Numbered from the stretch's first letter, positions 45,674 through 58,053 are shown. The stretch: DNA of 64,000 nucleotides from Maratus speciosus (GCA_963932465.1 OZ010791.1:150147915-150211914); one strand, 5' to 3'. A program made the numbers and translations. The notes: generated by a model not told the origin, from the sequence alone.

Positions 45674-46151
45674 TGAATTGCTGGACAAAAACCAGAAAAA
45701 TAATTGCAACGTCATCTTCTCTACAGGAAGACAGGTTTAGGGCTCCCACGGGTACATTTTTTTTTAATACCAGTATTTGTGAAGACATTTTTTAGTGCTA
45801 CGTTTTTACAACACTCGCAACAAAAGTTGTGTTACGGTTTTTTGTCTACAAAATTTGTAAGAAATATCCAAACAGAAGATTTTTCTTTTAAAAAATAGCG
45901 GTATTCAAAAAACGAACCAAGTGGGACGCTTGCCTCGAAGTAAAAGCTCAAATTAAAAATTTTAAATTAATGTTTAAATTAAAAATATTTTTTTTATTTA
46001 AAAAAAATCATGAAGAAGATATTATTCAACTCAGCAGGAAATAAATCTATGGAATATAAAAGAAATTTACATTTAAACATAATTTAAAAATATCTTATTA
46101 AATAACTTTATTTGAGCAATTAAATATAATTTTAAAAACCTCGTGTGCATA

Positions 46152-46180
<29 letters not shown>
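45674..46180. other. Spacer with poly-A
   Basis: AT-rich DNA ending in about 36 A's at 46151-46186. No gene. Confidence 0.4.
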
Positions 46181-46188
<8 letters not shown>

Positions 46189-46326
46189 AAAATGAAAAAA
46201 CAAGAGAATAATAGTAACATTTTCTTTTCCTCCCACAGACTGACTCGTAGGTAAAACTAGTTTTACAGTTTTCGATAAAAAATATCATACATATTATTTA
46301 ACAGAATACAAAAACGCATAAAATGC

Positions 46327-46329
<3 letters not shown>

Positions 46330-46383
<54 letters not shown>
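46330..46383. repeat. (AAT)n microsatellite
   Basis: About 18 uninterrupted AAT units. Similar tracts lie at 47038-47060 and 47273-47327. They produce the poly-Ile/Leu/Tyr frames seen here. Confidence 0.95.
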
Positions 46384-46387
<4 letters not shown>

Positions 46388-47060
46388 TAATTGCGAGATG
46401 TTGTATAGCATTTTTATAAGAATTATTTTTATTAAGGCAAATTTAAAAACTTTAAAATATTGCTAAACATGAAACAGGAGAATAATTCAGAAATCATCTA
46501 CTCCTAATAAAAAATAAGTCAAATCTAAAATTTATCTAAAGGATTCATAGAAAATTCAAGACAACATATCAAAGCAATTACTTTGCATGAGCAATAAAAA
46601 TACGCAATTTGAAAAAAATGTACTCAAAAATATACGTAAGACATGGGGTAATAGTAGCATCTTTAGTTGATCATGTCGAAAGTCTTGGAAACAAAAGTTA
46701 TTTTACAAGTGGTGGTATACAATCTGATATATTCTCATAATATGACGGGTAATAATTTAATATTGAAAAAGAAAATTCATAAAATTAAAATATACATAGA
46801 TATTAAAAATATCTTAAATGACAACGTATAATACTTTTACAGCAATTGATTTTATGATCGTAATCTTAGACAGCAGAATAATTGCTACGTCGTCTTCTCC
46901 TAATAAAAACTAACTCGAATGTAAAATTAATTTACAGGATGCATAAAAAATCAAGACAAAATAACAAATGATTTTATGTAATTACTCTGCCAGAGCTATA
47001 AAAATACGCAATTTCAAAGAAACTGGAAAAAATACAATAATAATAATAATAATAATAATT

Positions 47061-47272
47061 ATTATTTTTTTTTGTTGTAAATAATCGAAAAAAATTCAAA
47101 TATACTCACAAACATATGCAAGGGTCATTGTCCAAAACTAGGACATTTTCATCATGAAAAAAAAATTTAAAAAGAAGTTCTTCAGAAATTATGAAAAAAA
47201 TTATGGCAACTACAGTAGGCAAGTTAAATATAAAAATTATATCAGCAGAGATGATAATGCTGTTTTCGTCAA

Positions 47273-47331
<59 letters not shown>

Positions 47332-47877
47332 TTGTGGAGTTGATAATACTTACTTCAAAAGGCATTCTAACCTTACCATTTACAATAAAAAATCTATTGC
47401 ATTGAAAGAAAATCACGTCATTCTTTTTTTAATTAAAAAATAATACCAAATCTACAAATGTGAACCGCCACATACAATAAAGGCTTATTTTCATTTAGCT
47501 GTCTTCTTTTCCTTTCTGCTTCTCCTTTTTTTTAGACACCTTTTTTCAATTTGCTTCTTATTTCTCATACTTTCTTTATACTTAAAATGAAATAAAGAAA
47601 AGTATAAAGATAATGCACAATTATTTCCAAATCTCTATAAATAATTTTTACTTTTATTTATAACAAATCACTATTTTTAATATAACTTTAAAACAAAATT
47701 GCAATTCTCTTTTACTGAAATAAAAAGATTTTTGTCTATAATAAAATTCTCCAAAAATACAAAAACCCAAGCTTATTTTAAATAGAAAACTTACAGGTTT
47801 GTAATTTTACTCTGTTATAGATGTGCTTATTTTATATTATATGAAATAAAGAAAACTAAAGAAAAAAATTTAAACTA
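47061..47877. other. Stretch in the array without recognisable monomers
   Basis: AT-rich DNA with an (AAT)n/(ATT)n tract at 47273-47327. No repeat core was found. It is either too diverged to read or inserted DNA. Confidence 0.35.
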
Positions 47878-48317
47878 TTAAGGCGGTATTAAAAAAATAT
47901 ATTTTCCACGCTCAGCAACTCGAAATTTTCTGAGACATTTTCAGACTCATTTTTAAAAGTAAAAAACATGAAGCTTGCTGATGCGATTTTTTGAAGAGAT
48001 TTATAAGCGACCTGTTTTTTTATTTTCGTTCAATTAATTAGAACTTGATTTATAAACTTTTTATAATTGATTTATAATTTTCTCAGTACGACTATTTTTT
48101 TCTTTTCCAGCACTATCGCTTCGGGAAATTCGGTTCAAAATGCCCACTTTGACAGCTTTTCTTTTAAATATATATTGTCTTTATCAAAAAATCGACCAAT
48201 GCAGCACATTATAAAGTTTCTGAATAAGAGAACCTACCAATAGGATGTGTTTGAGAACAAAAGCGAATTTAAAAAGGAAACAGAAAGTAAGCAGTTTGGA
48301 TTTGAGTACACCCTTAA
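47878..48317 (+). mobile_element. MITE family B, copy B11
   Basis: Complete B copy inside the array with TTAA at both ends. The left TIR is diverged (GGCGGTATTAAAA). Confidence 0.87.
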
Positions 48318-49079
48318 TATAATATCAAGTAAATTCTCTGAATTCCATGAGTAGTGATATCAAATCACTGTTTATCTTATGACTTGTAGTGGATGTACAT
48401 GGAGTTGAAAATATATGCTTTATACCACTCTAATCCAAATATTTTCATTTTAATGAGCATATGGGTTCAAAAATATTTATGGGTACACTTAAGAAATATT
48501 CTAAAATATGTATTTTATTTTTAATTATATTCTTTAAATAGTTGGAGTAATCATGGAGTTGATGTTATAAATCTTTTTAATTTGTTGCCTTTTTAATTAG
48601 TAAAAGCTGCTTTGCGAAAATACAACAGCAGCTATCTATCCTGTACAGCCTTGTTCTTCAACTAAACAGGAAACAATTACTACTGAGCTGCCGCTTATAG
48701 GTTTTTATATTACTTAAAACATAGACATCGAGCTGATACAACACACTGGTTAGAGATATTCAGTCATAGATTTGGTATTTCAAAAACTAACACAAAAAAT
48801 ATTTCGCTCTTCTTAAGAAGCTCAATGTCTCTCCTGTGCAAAGAAAAAAGAAAAAATATTTAAATTAATGATAAGTGCTGAAAACAATGTGCTTTATTTA
48901 TGAACCTGGGTATGGTTACAGTCTATGGAGTTGGTATTTGCCTATGTCAAAATTAAAGTAAAAAATAATGAGTAATTAAAATCATCATATTATGCATGGA
49001 ATCAGTTACCTGTAATAATACTTCGGATATTGGATTTAAAAATATGCAAAGAGTTACAAACATTTATATTTTTGCATGT
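48318..49079. other. Non-monomer DNA inside the array
   Basis: About 760 bp between B11 and the next recognisable Y monomer, with no family or gene identified. Confidence 0.35.
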
Positions 49080-50786
49080 AATGAACACTGGTTAAAGCAA
49101 ATGTTGGAGAATGACACACAAGACAAAGAATAAGCGAATAATGGTAACATATTATCCGCTCATGTAGGAAGTCTTGAAAGTAAACGTTATTTTACAAGTT
49201 ATCAAGTTATGGCATATGATCTCATATATCCTAACAATATAACGGTTAATAATTGAATATAGCGAAAGAAAAGTCATTGAATTAAAAAAAAAGATAAAAA
49301 AGAATCTTAAATTAAAACGTATAAATTACGTAAAAAAAAAAAAAAAAAAAAAAAAAAAACGCAGCAATTAATTTTATGACCGCAATCTTAGACAGGAAAA
49401 TAAATGCGACATCGTCTTCTTCTAATAAAATCTAATTCGAATGTAAAATTGATTTATAATATTCATATAAAACTTAAGACAACATGTAAATGTAATTACT
49501 TCGCCAGAGCAATAAAAATGCACAATTTCAAAGAAACTGAAAAATAAATAAAACAATTAAACAATTTTCTTAAATCATGTAAAATAAAACATAAAAATCC
49601 ATATGTACTCAAAAACATACCCAAGACAAAGAATAACAGAATAATGATAACATCTTCATCCGTTCATGTAGAAAGACTTGAAAGTAAAAGTTGTTTTAAA
49701 AGTTATGGCATACAATCTGATATATTCTAATAATGTAACAGATAGTAATCGATTATAGCAGAAGGAAAGTCATAAAAATTTTTAAAAAGATTTTTAAAAA
49801 AATCTTAAATTCCAAAGTATAATAGTTTTGTAGCAATTAATTTTAATAACGCAATGTTAGGTAGGAGAATAATTGCATCTTTTTCGTCTCGTGTAAACTA
49901 ACTTAAAATAAAAGTTGTTTTTCAGGTTTCACGCATAAAATACAATAGAACAGAGCAATATAATTCAATAGAGTATTAGAAAAAAGCATAATTTGTAGTA
50001 GTAGTAGTTGTAGTAATAGCAGCAGCAGCAGTAGTAGTAGTAGTAGTACTAGTAGTGATAATAATAATAATAATAATAATAGTAATAATAGTAACAGTAA
50101 TAATAATAACAATAACAGTAATAATATAAATAAATACCTAATAAATATACAGTTGCGCGATATCGTACAGCATTTTTACAATAATTGTTTTTAATAATCC
50201 AGATTTAAAACATTAATTTATTGCTAGACATAAAACAGGAGAATTATTGCCACATGATCTTCTCGTGATAAAAATAAATTCGAAAGTAACATTTTATAGG
50301 ATTTATAGGATTCATATAAAATTCAAAACAACATATGAATATAATTACTTTGCCAGAGCAATAAAAATATATAATTTCAAAAAAAAAAAAAAACTGAGAA
50401 AAAAAAATAACAAAACAATTTTCTTAAACCATTAAAAAAAATCAAAATGTACTCAAAAACATGCACATCTACATGCACATAATGTTAACATCTTAATCTG
50501 CTCATGTCGAAAGACTTCAAAGTAAAAGTTCTTTTACAAATTATGACATACAATCTCATATATTCTAATAATACAACAGTTCGTAAACGAATATAGCATT
50601 ATAAAATTCATAAAAAAAAAAAATGGTTAAAAATATCTTAAATTACAGCGCATAATACTTTTGTAGCAATTATTTTTCTGAACGCAATGTCAGAAACCCA
50701 CCTCATGCCTGTGCATAAATAGTTGTGACATCATCTTCCTCGCATGTAGACTAACTCGAAGGTAAAAGTTGTTTTACAGGTTTCAC

Positions 50787-52660
50787 CATAGATGACAACA
50801 TCTCTTAATTATTCCAGAGCCTAATCCAAGACAAACAAGTTTAAAACCAGAAAGTGTTTATAAGAAACTGTGTATTCTTTCAAAATGGTACTTATTAGAT
50901 TTCATTTTAAAATCGTTTATAAAATAAAATTTCCGGTTGGAAACATGTTTGTCTTGAATTAGACTCTGAAATAATTGAGGACAGTACACTTTTAACGGTG
51001 ATAAAACATGCGAAATTTGTCATGAGTTTAGCAATTTTTTATAAAAAAGATAACCACTCTAGAAGCAGAAAATTTTTAGAGTATATTTAGGTGATATTGA
51101 ACTACGTTTAAAAATTTTTTATTTGGATATATTATAATTTTAAAAAATTCAAGGGGTCAATTTCAAAGGCCTATTTAAAATGTTTACAAGCGGATAATAT
51201 TTCACTGCGCGAACGATATCTCATGCTAATTTCGTTGTATTTGCATAAACTTTATCTTAAATTAAAGATAACACTCTGGTCTATAATTTGAACTAGGATA
51301 TTTTTAATCGGTTAATTAGATAAAGGGTAATTAACATTTAATTAGGAAAATTAGAAAAACTATGAATTTTTACATGCATTCAATCGCATAATTATTTTTG
51401 TATTGAACACAGCTTTATAATCCTAGTTCATTTTCATGATAATATAAATATTTATGTTGGGTAAAAAATTTAAAGCTCTACTTCGAGTAGTTTTGGAGAT
51501 ATCATGCGCGCAAGAGTAAAAAATGTCATTTTGAGAAAAAGCCGTTTAAAGATTAAATTGTATTTTTTAAATATAAAATATATAATAAATGAAACAAAAC
51601 TACTAATTATGTATCGTATTCTGCATTAAAAATAAAATTAGATGCTAGTTTAAAATTATAAATATAAAATTATTTATAAAAAGCTGCAGAATATAGGAAC
51701 ATGCTTAAAAAATAAATAGATGTAATTTGTAAAAATGTAGCATTTACTATTGCAAAATAAATAAATAAATAAATAAATAAAAAATTAATTTTAAACATAT
51801 AACTTAAAATTTTGTTTAGCTTTGATTGTAAAGTGAATTAGATGTACACGTTTCATAAAACTAAATTATTTGATGTAAATATAGGCCATTTTATAGGTAT
51901 TCTCGTATTTCGATATCTGATTCACATACTTTGCTGCACAAAACTCCGGATAGTTTACTAAAAAAATATATTAATGTCAATGAATCCGTATTATAAACTG
52001 TCAGTTAAAACCAAAATCACTATCAAATTGACTACTTTTTAGTTTTCTATAAGACGAATTAGCACCTTAGGATATATTTCTATCATCGTATTTTGTATAG
52101 CGATTACCATTAAACTGACTCCTTTTTCGATGCTGTTCTGAAGTACATTTTGCATATTTTTTCATTAAAAAGCTAATAAATACTAAGAAGTAGAATACTA
52201 TTACAAAATCAGGAAAGTATTGCTCTAGGGAAAAAAACTGTTTTGTTTCAAATTTAAGCACTTAATAGCAAATAAAACTTTGAAAATCCATGAAAGTAAA
52301 CAAATTTGGCGAAAGGGGAAGTTGACGTTAATATTTTAAAGATTTCTTATTATTGTTTAAGGTATTTAACCAATAACAGTTTCCGCATTTTAGCATATTT
52401 CCAAAATTACGATAATGTGAAACGCGAAAACAAAATATAAACAAGCCACCATGACAGTTGTCGCAGGGCTGTTAATTCAGAAAAGAAGGGGTGATGTCTA
52501 CATTTCCCTTAATACCTCAGTAAATAATTATCGCACAGTTAAAAGATTGGTATCAACGTATTCAGAATACAATAACCTTTCTAACGATGTAAAAATAAAA
52601 AAATCGATTTTTGAAAATTTTAAAAGTGCGCTGTCCCCTTAAGAGATGTTGGCATCTATG
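50787..52660. mobile_element. TIR element F, inserted in a Z monomer
   Basis: The right end, read on the minus strand, is CATAGATGCCAACATCTCTT followed by AAGGGGACAGCGCACTTTTA. The left end has CATAGATGACAACATCTCTT, then a 154-bp foldback, then GAGGACAGTACACTTTTAAC. The TIR is thus about 45 bp, its left copy split. TTTCAC stands on both sides (50781-50786, 52662-52667), and Z sequence continues beyond. Internally it has GATATCATGCGCGCAAGAG (about 51498) and GCGCGAACGATATC (about 51207), relating it to C and G. A 63-codon frame (52451-52642) with a good start context (GCCACCATGA) has no recognised domain and runs into the TIR. Confidence 0.7.
50815..50968. mobile_element. 154-bp foldback MITE nested in the left TIR of F
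   Basis: Ends CAGAGCCTAATCCAAGACAA and (other strand) CAGAGTCTAATTCAAGACAA, continuing to ACA. TAATT lies on both sides (50807-50811 and 50972-50976), with a few extra bases. CAGAG termini suggest hAT, but the duplication is not 8 bp. Confidence 0.7.
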
Positions 52661-52836
52661 ATTTCACGCACGCAAAATACAATAGAGCAAAGGAATATAA
52701 TTTTACTGAGTATTCGAAAAGTTCATAGTTTGTAGTAGTAGTAATAGTAATAATAATAATAATAATAATAACAATTAGAGAACAGGAATTCTGCTTTTTC
52801 AGAATTTAGTGTCGCCCCCGGCATTTCCATTACCTC

Positions 52837-53071
52837 ATTTTCTTCTGATGAACTGATGGCTTCTATTATTATGAAACAGCCATTATAAATAAAGTGTTAG
52901 GTGAAGATGAAAGAGCTGCCGTAAAAAGTTAGAACTCTGATTTTCTGGTCAGAATGGGGAGGAAAAATGGCCATAATTTTTCTTCACGGCTGCTCTTTCA
53001 TCTTCACCTAACACTTCATTTATAATGGCTGTTTCATAATAATAGAATCCATCAGTCCATCAGAAGAAAAT
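52837..53071. mobile_element. Foldback element with ~86-bp arms
   Basis: Left arm 52837-52922 and right arm 52986-53071 are almost perfect inverted repeats (ATTTTCTTCTGATG, TATTATTATGAAACAGCC, GTGTTAGGTGAAGATGAAAG). The loop is about 63 bp. Outer ends and target duplication could not be fixed. Confidence 0.85.
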
Positions 53072-53084
53072 AACTCGGTTAAGC

Positions 53085-53790
53085 GGGACTCTACTGCAGT
53101 ACAAAATATATTTAAATTTTAAGACTTAAAGCACACGTTTTTTTTTAATGTAACATGACGTCATTCGCATCCGCTTAAGAATTCCACATTTACGATCTAC
53201 TCTTAAACATCTACAGTAAAGCATGCATAGCACATCGATATCGCGAAATAATGCACAAATGCAGCAAAAAGATTCCGTCATTCAAGAAAATCGAAAAAAA
53301 AAAAACCCGGCTATCTAATGATTCATAGATACTTACAATTAAATATAGTATATAATAGCTCCATTGTTTTGACAGAAATCATTCGTTTATTTTTTTTTTT
53401 TTTTAAATAGCACGCATTTTAATTACATTTTTTTTCGGTTGTTACGAGAAAATGGCAACAAAAATATATAATTACTATTTAAAACCATTTTTCCTTTACT
53501 TTCTAAAGAAATGGAGTACTTCCGTTGCCAATATTAAGCAAATGGCTCCAACAACTACAAAAAAATTAATATTTCAAAAGTAAATGGAGATACAGTTTTC
53601 AAACAAATGCATTTAAAAGAACGTTTTTTTTTCAATACGACGGTATAAAAATTGAAAATATGCGATGGTTAGAAGTTTAAAAAATTGCTAAAGAGTATTT
53701 AATCGTAATGCTTTGTTTTACGGCTAGCTTCTGTAAGATAACGTTATTTTTTGGGCACAAAATAAGCTGGGAGAGAGAAATAGCATACCG
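53085..53790. other. Non-monomer DNA inside the array
   Basis: About 700 bp of AT-rich sequence interrupting the X-Y-Z order. No ends or genes were recognised. Confidence 0.35.
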
Positions 53791-53796
53791 TACAGG

Positions 53797-53835
<39 letters not shown>

Positions 53836-54420
53836 TAGTCGAGAGATATCGAATAGCAATTTTATAATAATTGTTTTTATTATGCCAGATTTAAAGCCTT
53901 AATATATTGCTAGGCATAAAACAGGAGAATTATTGGAGATATCATCTTCCCCTGATAACTATTGACCTGACTCTAAGGTAAAATTGATTTACAGAATTTA
54001 TATAAAATTCAAGATAAATTATCAATGTAATTATTTGCGCCAGAGCAATAAAAATACACAATTTCAAAGAAACTGAGTAAAAAAAGAATAAAACAATTTT
54101 CCTAAACCATTAAAAAATCAAAATGCACTCTAAAACATACACAGGACAAGGAATAAAAAAATATGGTAACATTTTCATCTGCTGATGTCGAAAGACTTGA
54201 AAGAAAAAGTTGCTTTACAAATTATAACATACAGTCTCACATATTCTAAAAATATAATAGGTAATAAATGAATATAGCATTAGAAAAGTCATAGAATTTA
54301 AAAAAAAAAAGTATTAAAAATATCTGAAATTACAATGTATAATACTTTTGTAGTCATTATTTTTATGAACTCAATGTTAGAAACCCAGCATATGTCTACG
54401 GATTAATAGTTGTGACATAT

Positions 54421-54801
54421 CGTTCGCCCTCAAGAAAAGTGACACATCTCACAAAAATTCATTTTGCGTTTTATTTCATTAATAGTTCTGTCATAGGTGC
54501 GTCTTGCTACACAAAAAGTTTCATAAGTGTAGTTATACAGAAATTCACTTTATTACGCTGTATGTCCGTTAGTGACCACAAAAGAGGGGTGGATTGTGTG
54601 GAGAGGTAAAATTACTAAACTCTCCAAACCTCATCCTAAATCTTCATTCTCAATAGTTTTTTTCTTTTATGCACATTTCTATTTCTGCATGCAGAACTAA
54701 GTTCTATAATTTCATGTTACAGTAAAGTCATGCAAATTTTCTTTTCCCTCTCCTATGAAATTTACTTTTGTCGAGATGTGTCACTTTTCTTTCGGGTGAG
54801 C
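54421..54801. mobile_element. 381-bp TIR element in a Z monomer
   Basis: Ends CGTTCGCCCTCAAGAAAAGT and (other strand) GGCTCACCCGAAAGAAAAGT, both continuing GACACATCTC. CATAT flanks it (54416-54420, 54802-54806). The interrupted monomer otherwise reads GTGACATCATCTTCCTCGC, as in the Z copy at 50720. There is no transposase. The TSD could also be TA. Confidence 0.8.
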
Positions 54802-54941
54802 CATATCATCTTCCTCGCATGTAAAAGTTGAAAGTTGAAGGTAAAAGTTGTTTTACAGGTTTCATGCATGCAAAATTCAATAGAACAGAGCAATATAATG
54901 CAACAGAGTATTAGAAAAGTGCGTAGTTTGTAGTAATAGTT

Positions 54942-54986
<45 letters not shown>

Positions 54987-55218
54987 TTAATTTATGTTTT
55001 TAAAATGGTCTAATATCTTATCAAAAAATCTTATCTGCGTTTAAAAGACGTTTTAGAATAAAATTAGATTTCAGATAAAAATTAAGAAAAGAACTATAAT
55101 ATCTTTCCTCTTTCATAAAGGTTAACTTGAAGATGAAAGCTCTTTTGACAGGCCTTGGCATAAAATTTCGTAGGGCAATATAACTGAATAGAGCACTACG
55201 AAAACGCAAAGAATGTAA

Positions 55219-55236
55219 CCTCCCCCCCCCCCCCCC
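55219..55236. repeat. Poly-C run
   Basis: About 18 C's in an otherwise AT-rich region. A G/C homopolymer this long is unusual in this window. Confidence 0.9.
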
Positions 55237-56400
55237 TAAAAAAACGATTAAGAAAAATATACGAAATACTTTATGACAGATTCATATTAATTAATTTTGC
55301 TAAAGTAATTTTACAACCTTGCTGAATAAAAAAGCATGAAATAGGGAATACAAGATAAAAAACTAAAGCGCGTTTCAACCTTTTTGAACATCCTGTATAT
55401 AATTACAAAAAATATCATAACAATTTTATAATAATTCATTGTATTCAGACTGTGATAGAAATTCATTGCAAAGTTGAGTATAAAACAGTTGAGACTTCAC
55501 CTCGTGCAGATTGACTCAAAGGGAAAAGTTGTTTTACAGATTTCAATATAAAATTTAGGAGAATACGTCAAAATAACCCAACAAAGAAATAAAAGAAGCA
55601 CATAAACTGTAAAAGAAATTAAGAAAATTAAAAAGTTATAATAAACTAGATTAGACAACAGTTAAATTAAAGCAACAAAGGGCAATTTTGAAACAAAGAA
55701 TATATATTCAAAAGTATGTGCTAATCGAGAAATAGCTAAAAGTGATAACATCTTCTTCCCCTAATGTACGTTGGCATGAAGGTAAAATATTTTTACAGGA
55801 TTTAAAAATGCTAATGCAACGTAAAAACATATCCATACAAATCGCATAATGCGTAAAAAAAATTATGGTAAAACACAAAATTTAAAGTATCTTATAACAG
55901 TTTTATAAAAAGTATTATTATTAAATTAATTATAGCACCTTAATTTTAATATTACAAGGCATAAAACAGGGAAAATAATTGCAACATCACCTTTCCCCCA
56001 AGTAGATGGACTCCAGGGTACAAGTTTTTCAGGTTTCTTTATTAAATTCAAGGTGGTATATCGATATCATCAGAGAAATTATTATAAATAAATAAATAAA
56101 TAAATCTCAATTAAACGTAGAAGTCTCAACTTACGTCTCAATTAAACGTAAGTTGTAAAATAAATTGAGAACCATTTTAACAAAATAATGATAAAGTAAA
56201 TTATCCAATAACTTAATTTAATCAATAATAAGGAATTTTAAAACTTAAAATGTATATCTAAAACAATGAGCAGTATTAGAAATAAGAAAATAAAGATATA
56301 ATTAACTTCCCATCATGCAAGCTTATTCGAACGTAAAAGCTGTTTTACAGTTTCTGGCATAAAATGCCATGCAGAATAATAATTGAATTTTTTATATCTG

Positions 56401-57067
56401 TTGTCATGGAAATTACGATAAGTTATTAACAATCTAAAGATTTGTTTGAGATAGTTTTATTCTTAATGCATTCATTTATTTAGTCGCAAGCTTTATTAAT
56501 AAACACAAAGCACCTAGCACAGTTATAGAAAGTATAATAATAAAACTTTCAAAAGATGAAAATGTCAAACCTATTGAAATGTGGCACGGAATGAAATTTG
56601 AATTCGGAAAGGACACTCTGCGATGTCTCAATCATGTAAATGGCACAAGTTGTTTAAAAATGGTCATAAAAAATATTAAACAAGCCGATTCAAAAGTACA
56701 AAAAGTGTACTTCATTGAAGCAAAAATTCACTAACAAGTTCTGTAATAATTATTCTCACTAATAATTTTTGAGATTTAAGTGGTGATTTGAACGTAAGTT
56801 TGTTCATGAACGGCATACATATAACTAGGTATATCAATGTTAATTAAAAAAAAAAAGATTAAAGCTGCATATCGGTTCTAAAAACGTTCCATTCCATTCC
56901 GAAAGTTCATCTTCTCTGGGACAATACAATACCTCACACAACAGAAAAAGTGTAATGAAACAAAAATACAAAAAATTCACTAATTCAGTCCGTCATTTTC
57001 CTTATTTCAGGTCCTAGGATGTGAGAAAAATATCTTCCCTTACTCTTGTGCCATAATTAATTCCTTT
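56401..57067. other. Unassigned spacer after the array
   Basis: AT-rich, with no repeat core and no supported gene. Confidence 0.4.
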
Positions 57068-57650
57068 TAGTAGGAGAGCTGTTGAACATTTTTGAGTAGG
57101 TATTTCAGGCACCCTGAAAATTTGTGCAACACTTCTTTTGTAATGCCTGAATACAAAATTGAAAGTCTGGCTGAAGGATCGTGGCCCAAAAACTGTGCCA
57201 GACACGTGTCAAGTGCCATTTGACACTTGACACGTGTCTGGCACAGTTTTTGTGCCGACTAAAGTGTCTGTCATTTTCAAAATATTTTTTTCTAAGCATA
57301 AATATTATTCTGCCTCAATCTCAGCGTGCCTCAAATACCTTTTTTGGGTAGTCAAAAAATGGCACTTGACACGTGTCTGGCACAGTTTTTGGGCCGACTA
57401 AAGTGTCTGTCGTTTTCAAAATATTTTTTTCTAAGTATAAATATTATTCTGTCTCAATCTCAGCGTGCCTCAAATACCTTTTATTGGGTAGTAAAAAAAT
57501 GGCACTTGACACGTGTCTGGCACAGCTTTTGGGGCACGATCCTTCAGCCAACCATTTGATTTTGTATTCAGCCATTACAAAAGAAGTGTTGCACAAATTT
57601 TCAGGGTGCCTCAAATACCTTCCCAAAAATGTTTAACAGCTCTTGGACTA
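57068..57650. mobile_element. TIR element with an internal triplicated core (583 bp)
   Basis: The outer TIR reads TAGTAGGAGAGCTGTTGAAC on the left and TAGTCCAAGAGCTGTTAAAC on the other strand at the right; the arms extend about 150 bp (AGTGTTGCACAAATTTTC, GCACGATCCTTCAGCC). The inner word CACTTGACACGTGTCTGGCA occurs four times: once inverted (about 57200) and three times direct (about 57231, 57363 and 57503). The direct copies are separated by a ~135-bp unit ending GTGCCTCAAATACC. TA could be the target duplication. Confidence 0.82.
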
Positions 57651-58053
57651 TTTAGCTTCAGATGTGTTTCTTCTGGCTTGAGTTCACATCTTTATTTATT
57701 TATTATTATGCAATGGAAGATATTTCTAAACGAGGGTAGTTCTTATTAATAATTTTAAAATAGTTAATTTTTAAAGTTGGTATTATTAAATATATAAAAT
57801 ACTATTTCAATTTATTTAACTAAAATACATGCTTAAAAATGTGAAAGGTATTTTCGAAAATGCATTGTGTATCAGTATTTCTTTACGCCACGCTTTCCCT
57901 GACACTTTTTTTTTAATAACTCTTATCTAGATACACTTTTTCACGAAAGTATGCATGCAGAACTAGTTCTGATGATGCCTCTTCAATTAAAAAAAAAGTT
58001 CATCGTTTTATTACATTCAAATTAATATTTTACTTCAATAAATTTTAACCTTC

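Larger units (their letters stand above)
46181..56400 (+). repeat. Old higher-order repeat array (X-Y-Z monomers, ~845 bp) broken by insertions
   Basis: About 18 diverged monomers of ~220-250 bp share a core of AGAATAATTG, ACATC, TCTTC and the quasi-palindrome GGTAAAAGTTGTTTTACAG followed by GTTTCA or ATTCAT. Core positions include 46247, 46689, 46921, 49180, 49442, 49683, 49907, 50285, 50521, 50761, 53977, 54201, 54841, 55521, 55781, 56017 and 56332. In 49.4-54.9 kb three types alternate. X has GCCAGAGCAATAAAAATAC. Y has GTCGAAAGACTTGAAAG and TCATATATTCTAATAAT. Z has AATAGAACAGAGCAATATAA and then GTAGTAGTAATAAT. Same-type spacing is 838-854 bp. The (AAT)n runs at 50040-50125, 52735-52772, 53800-53835 and 54935-54985 sit next to Z or its expected position. 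No frame is conserved. Confidence 0.75.

Noticed and set aside
49903..50112. Poly-leucine frame on the minus strand (and the similar Ile/Leu/Tyr-rich frames at 47154-47405 and 53677-53859)
   Set aside because: These are translations of (AAT)n/(TAG)n microsatellites.
46181..56400. Regular repeats with a palindromic core resembling a CRISPR array
   Set aside because: The monomers are 220-250 bp and diverged, the intervals between cores are repeats too, and the genome is eukaryotic. This is satellite structure, not direct repeats with unique spacers.
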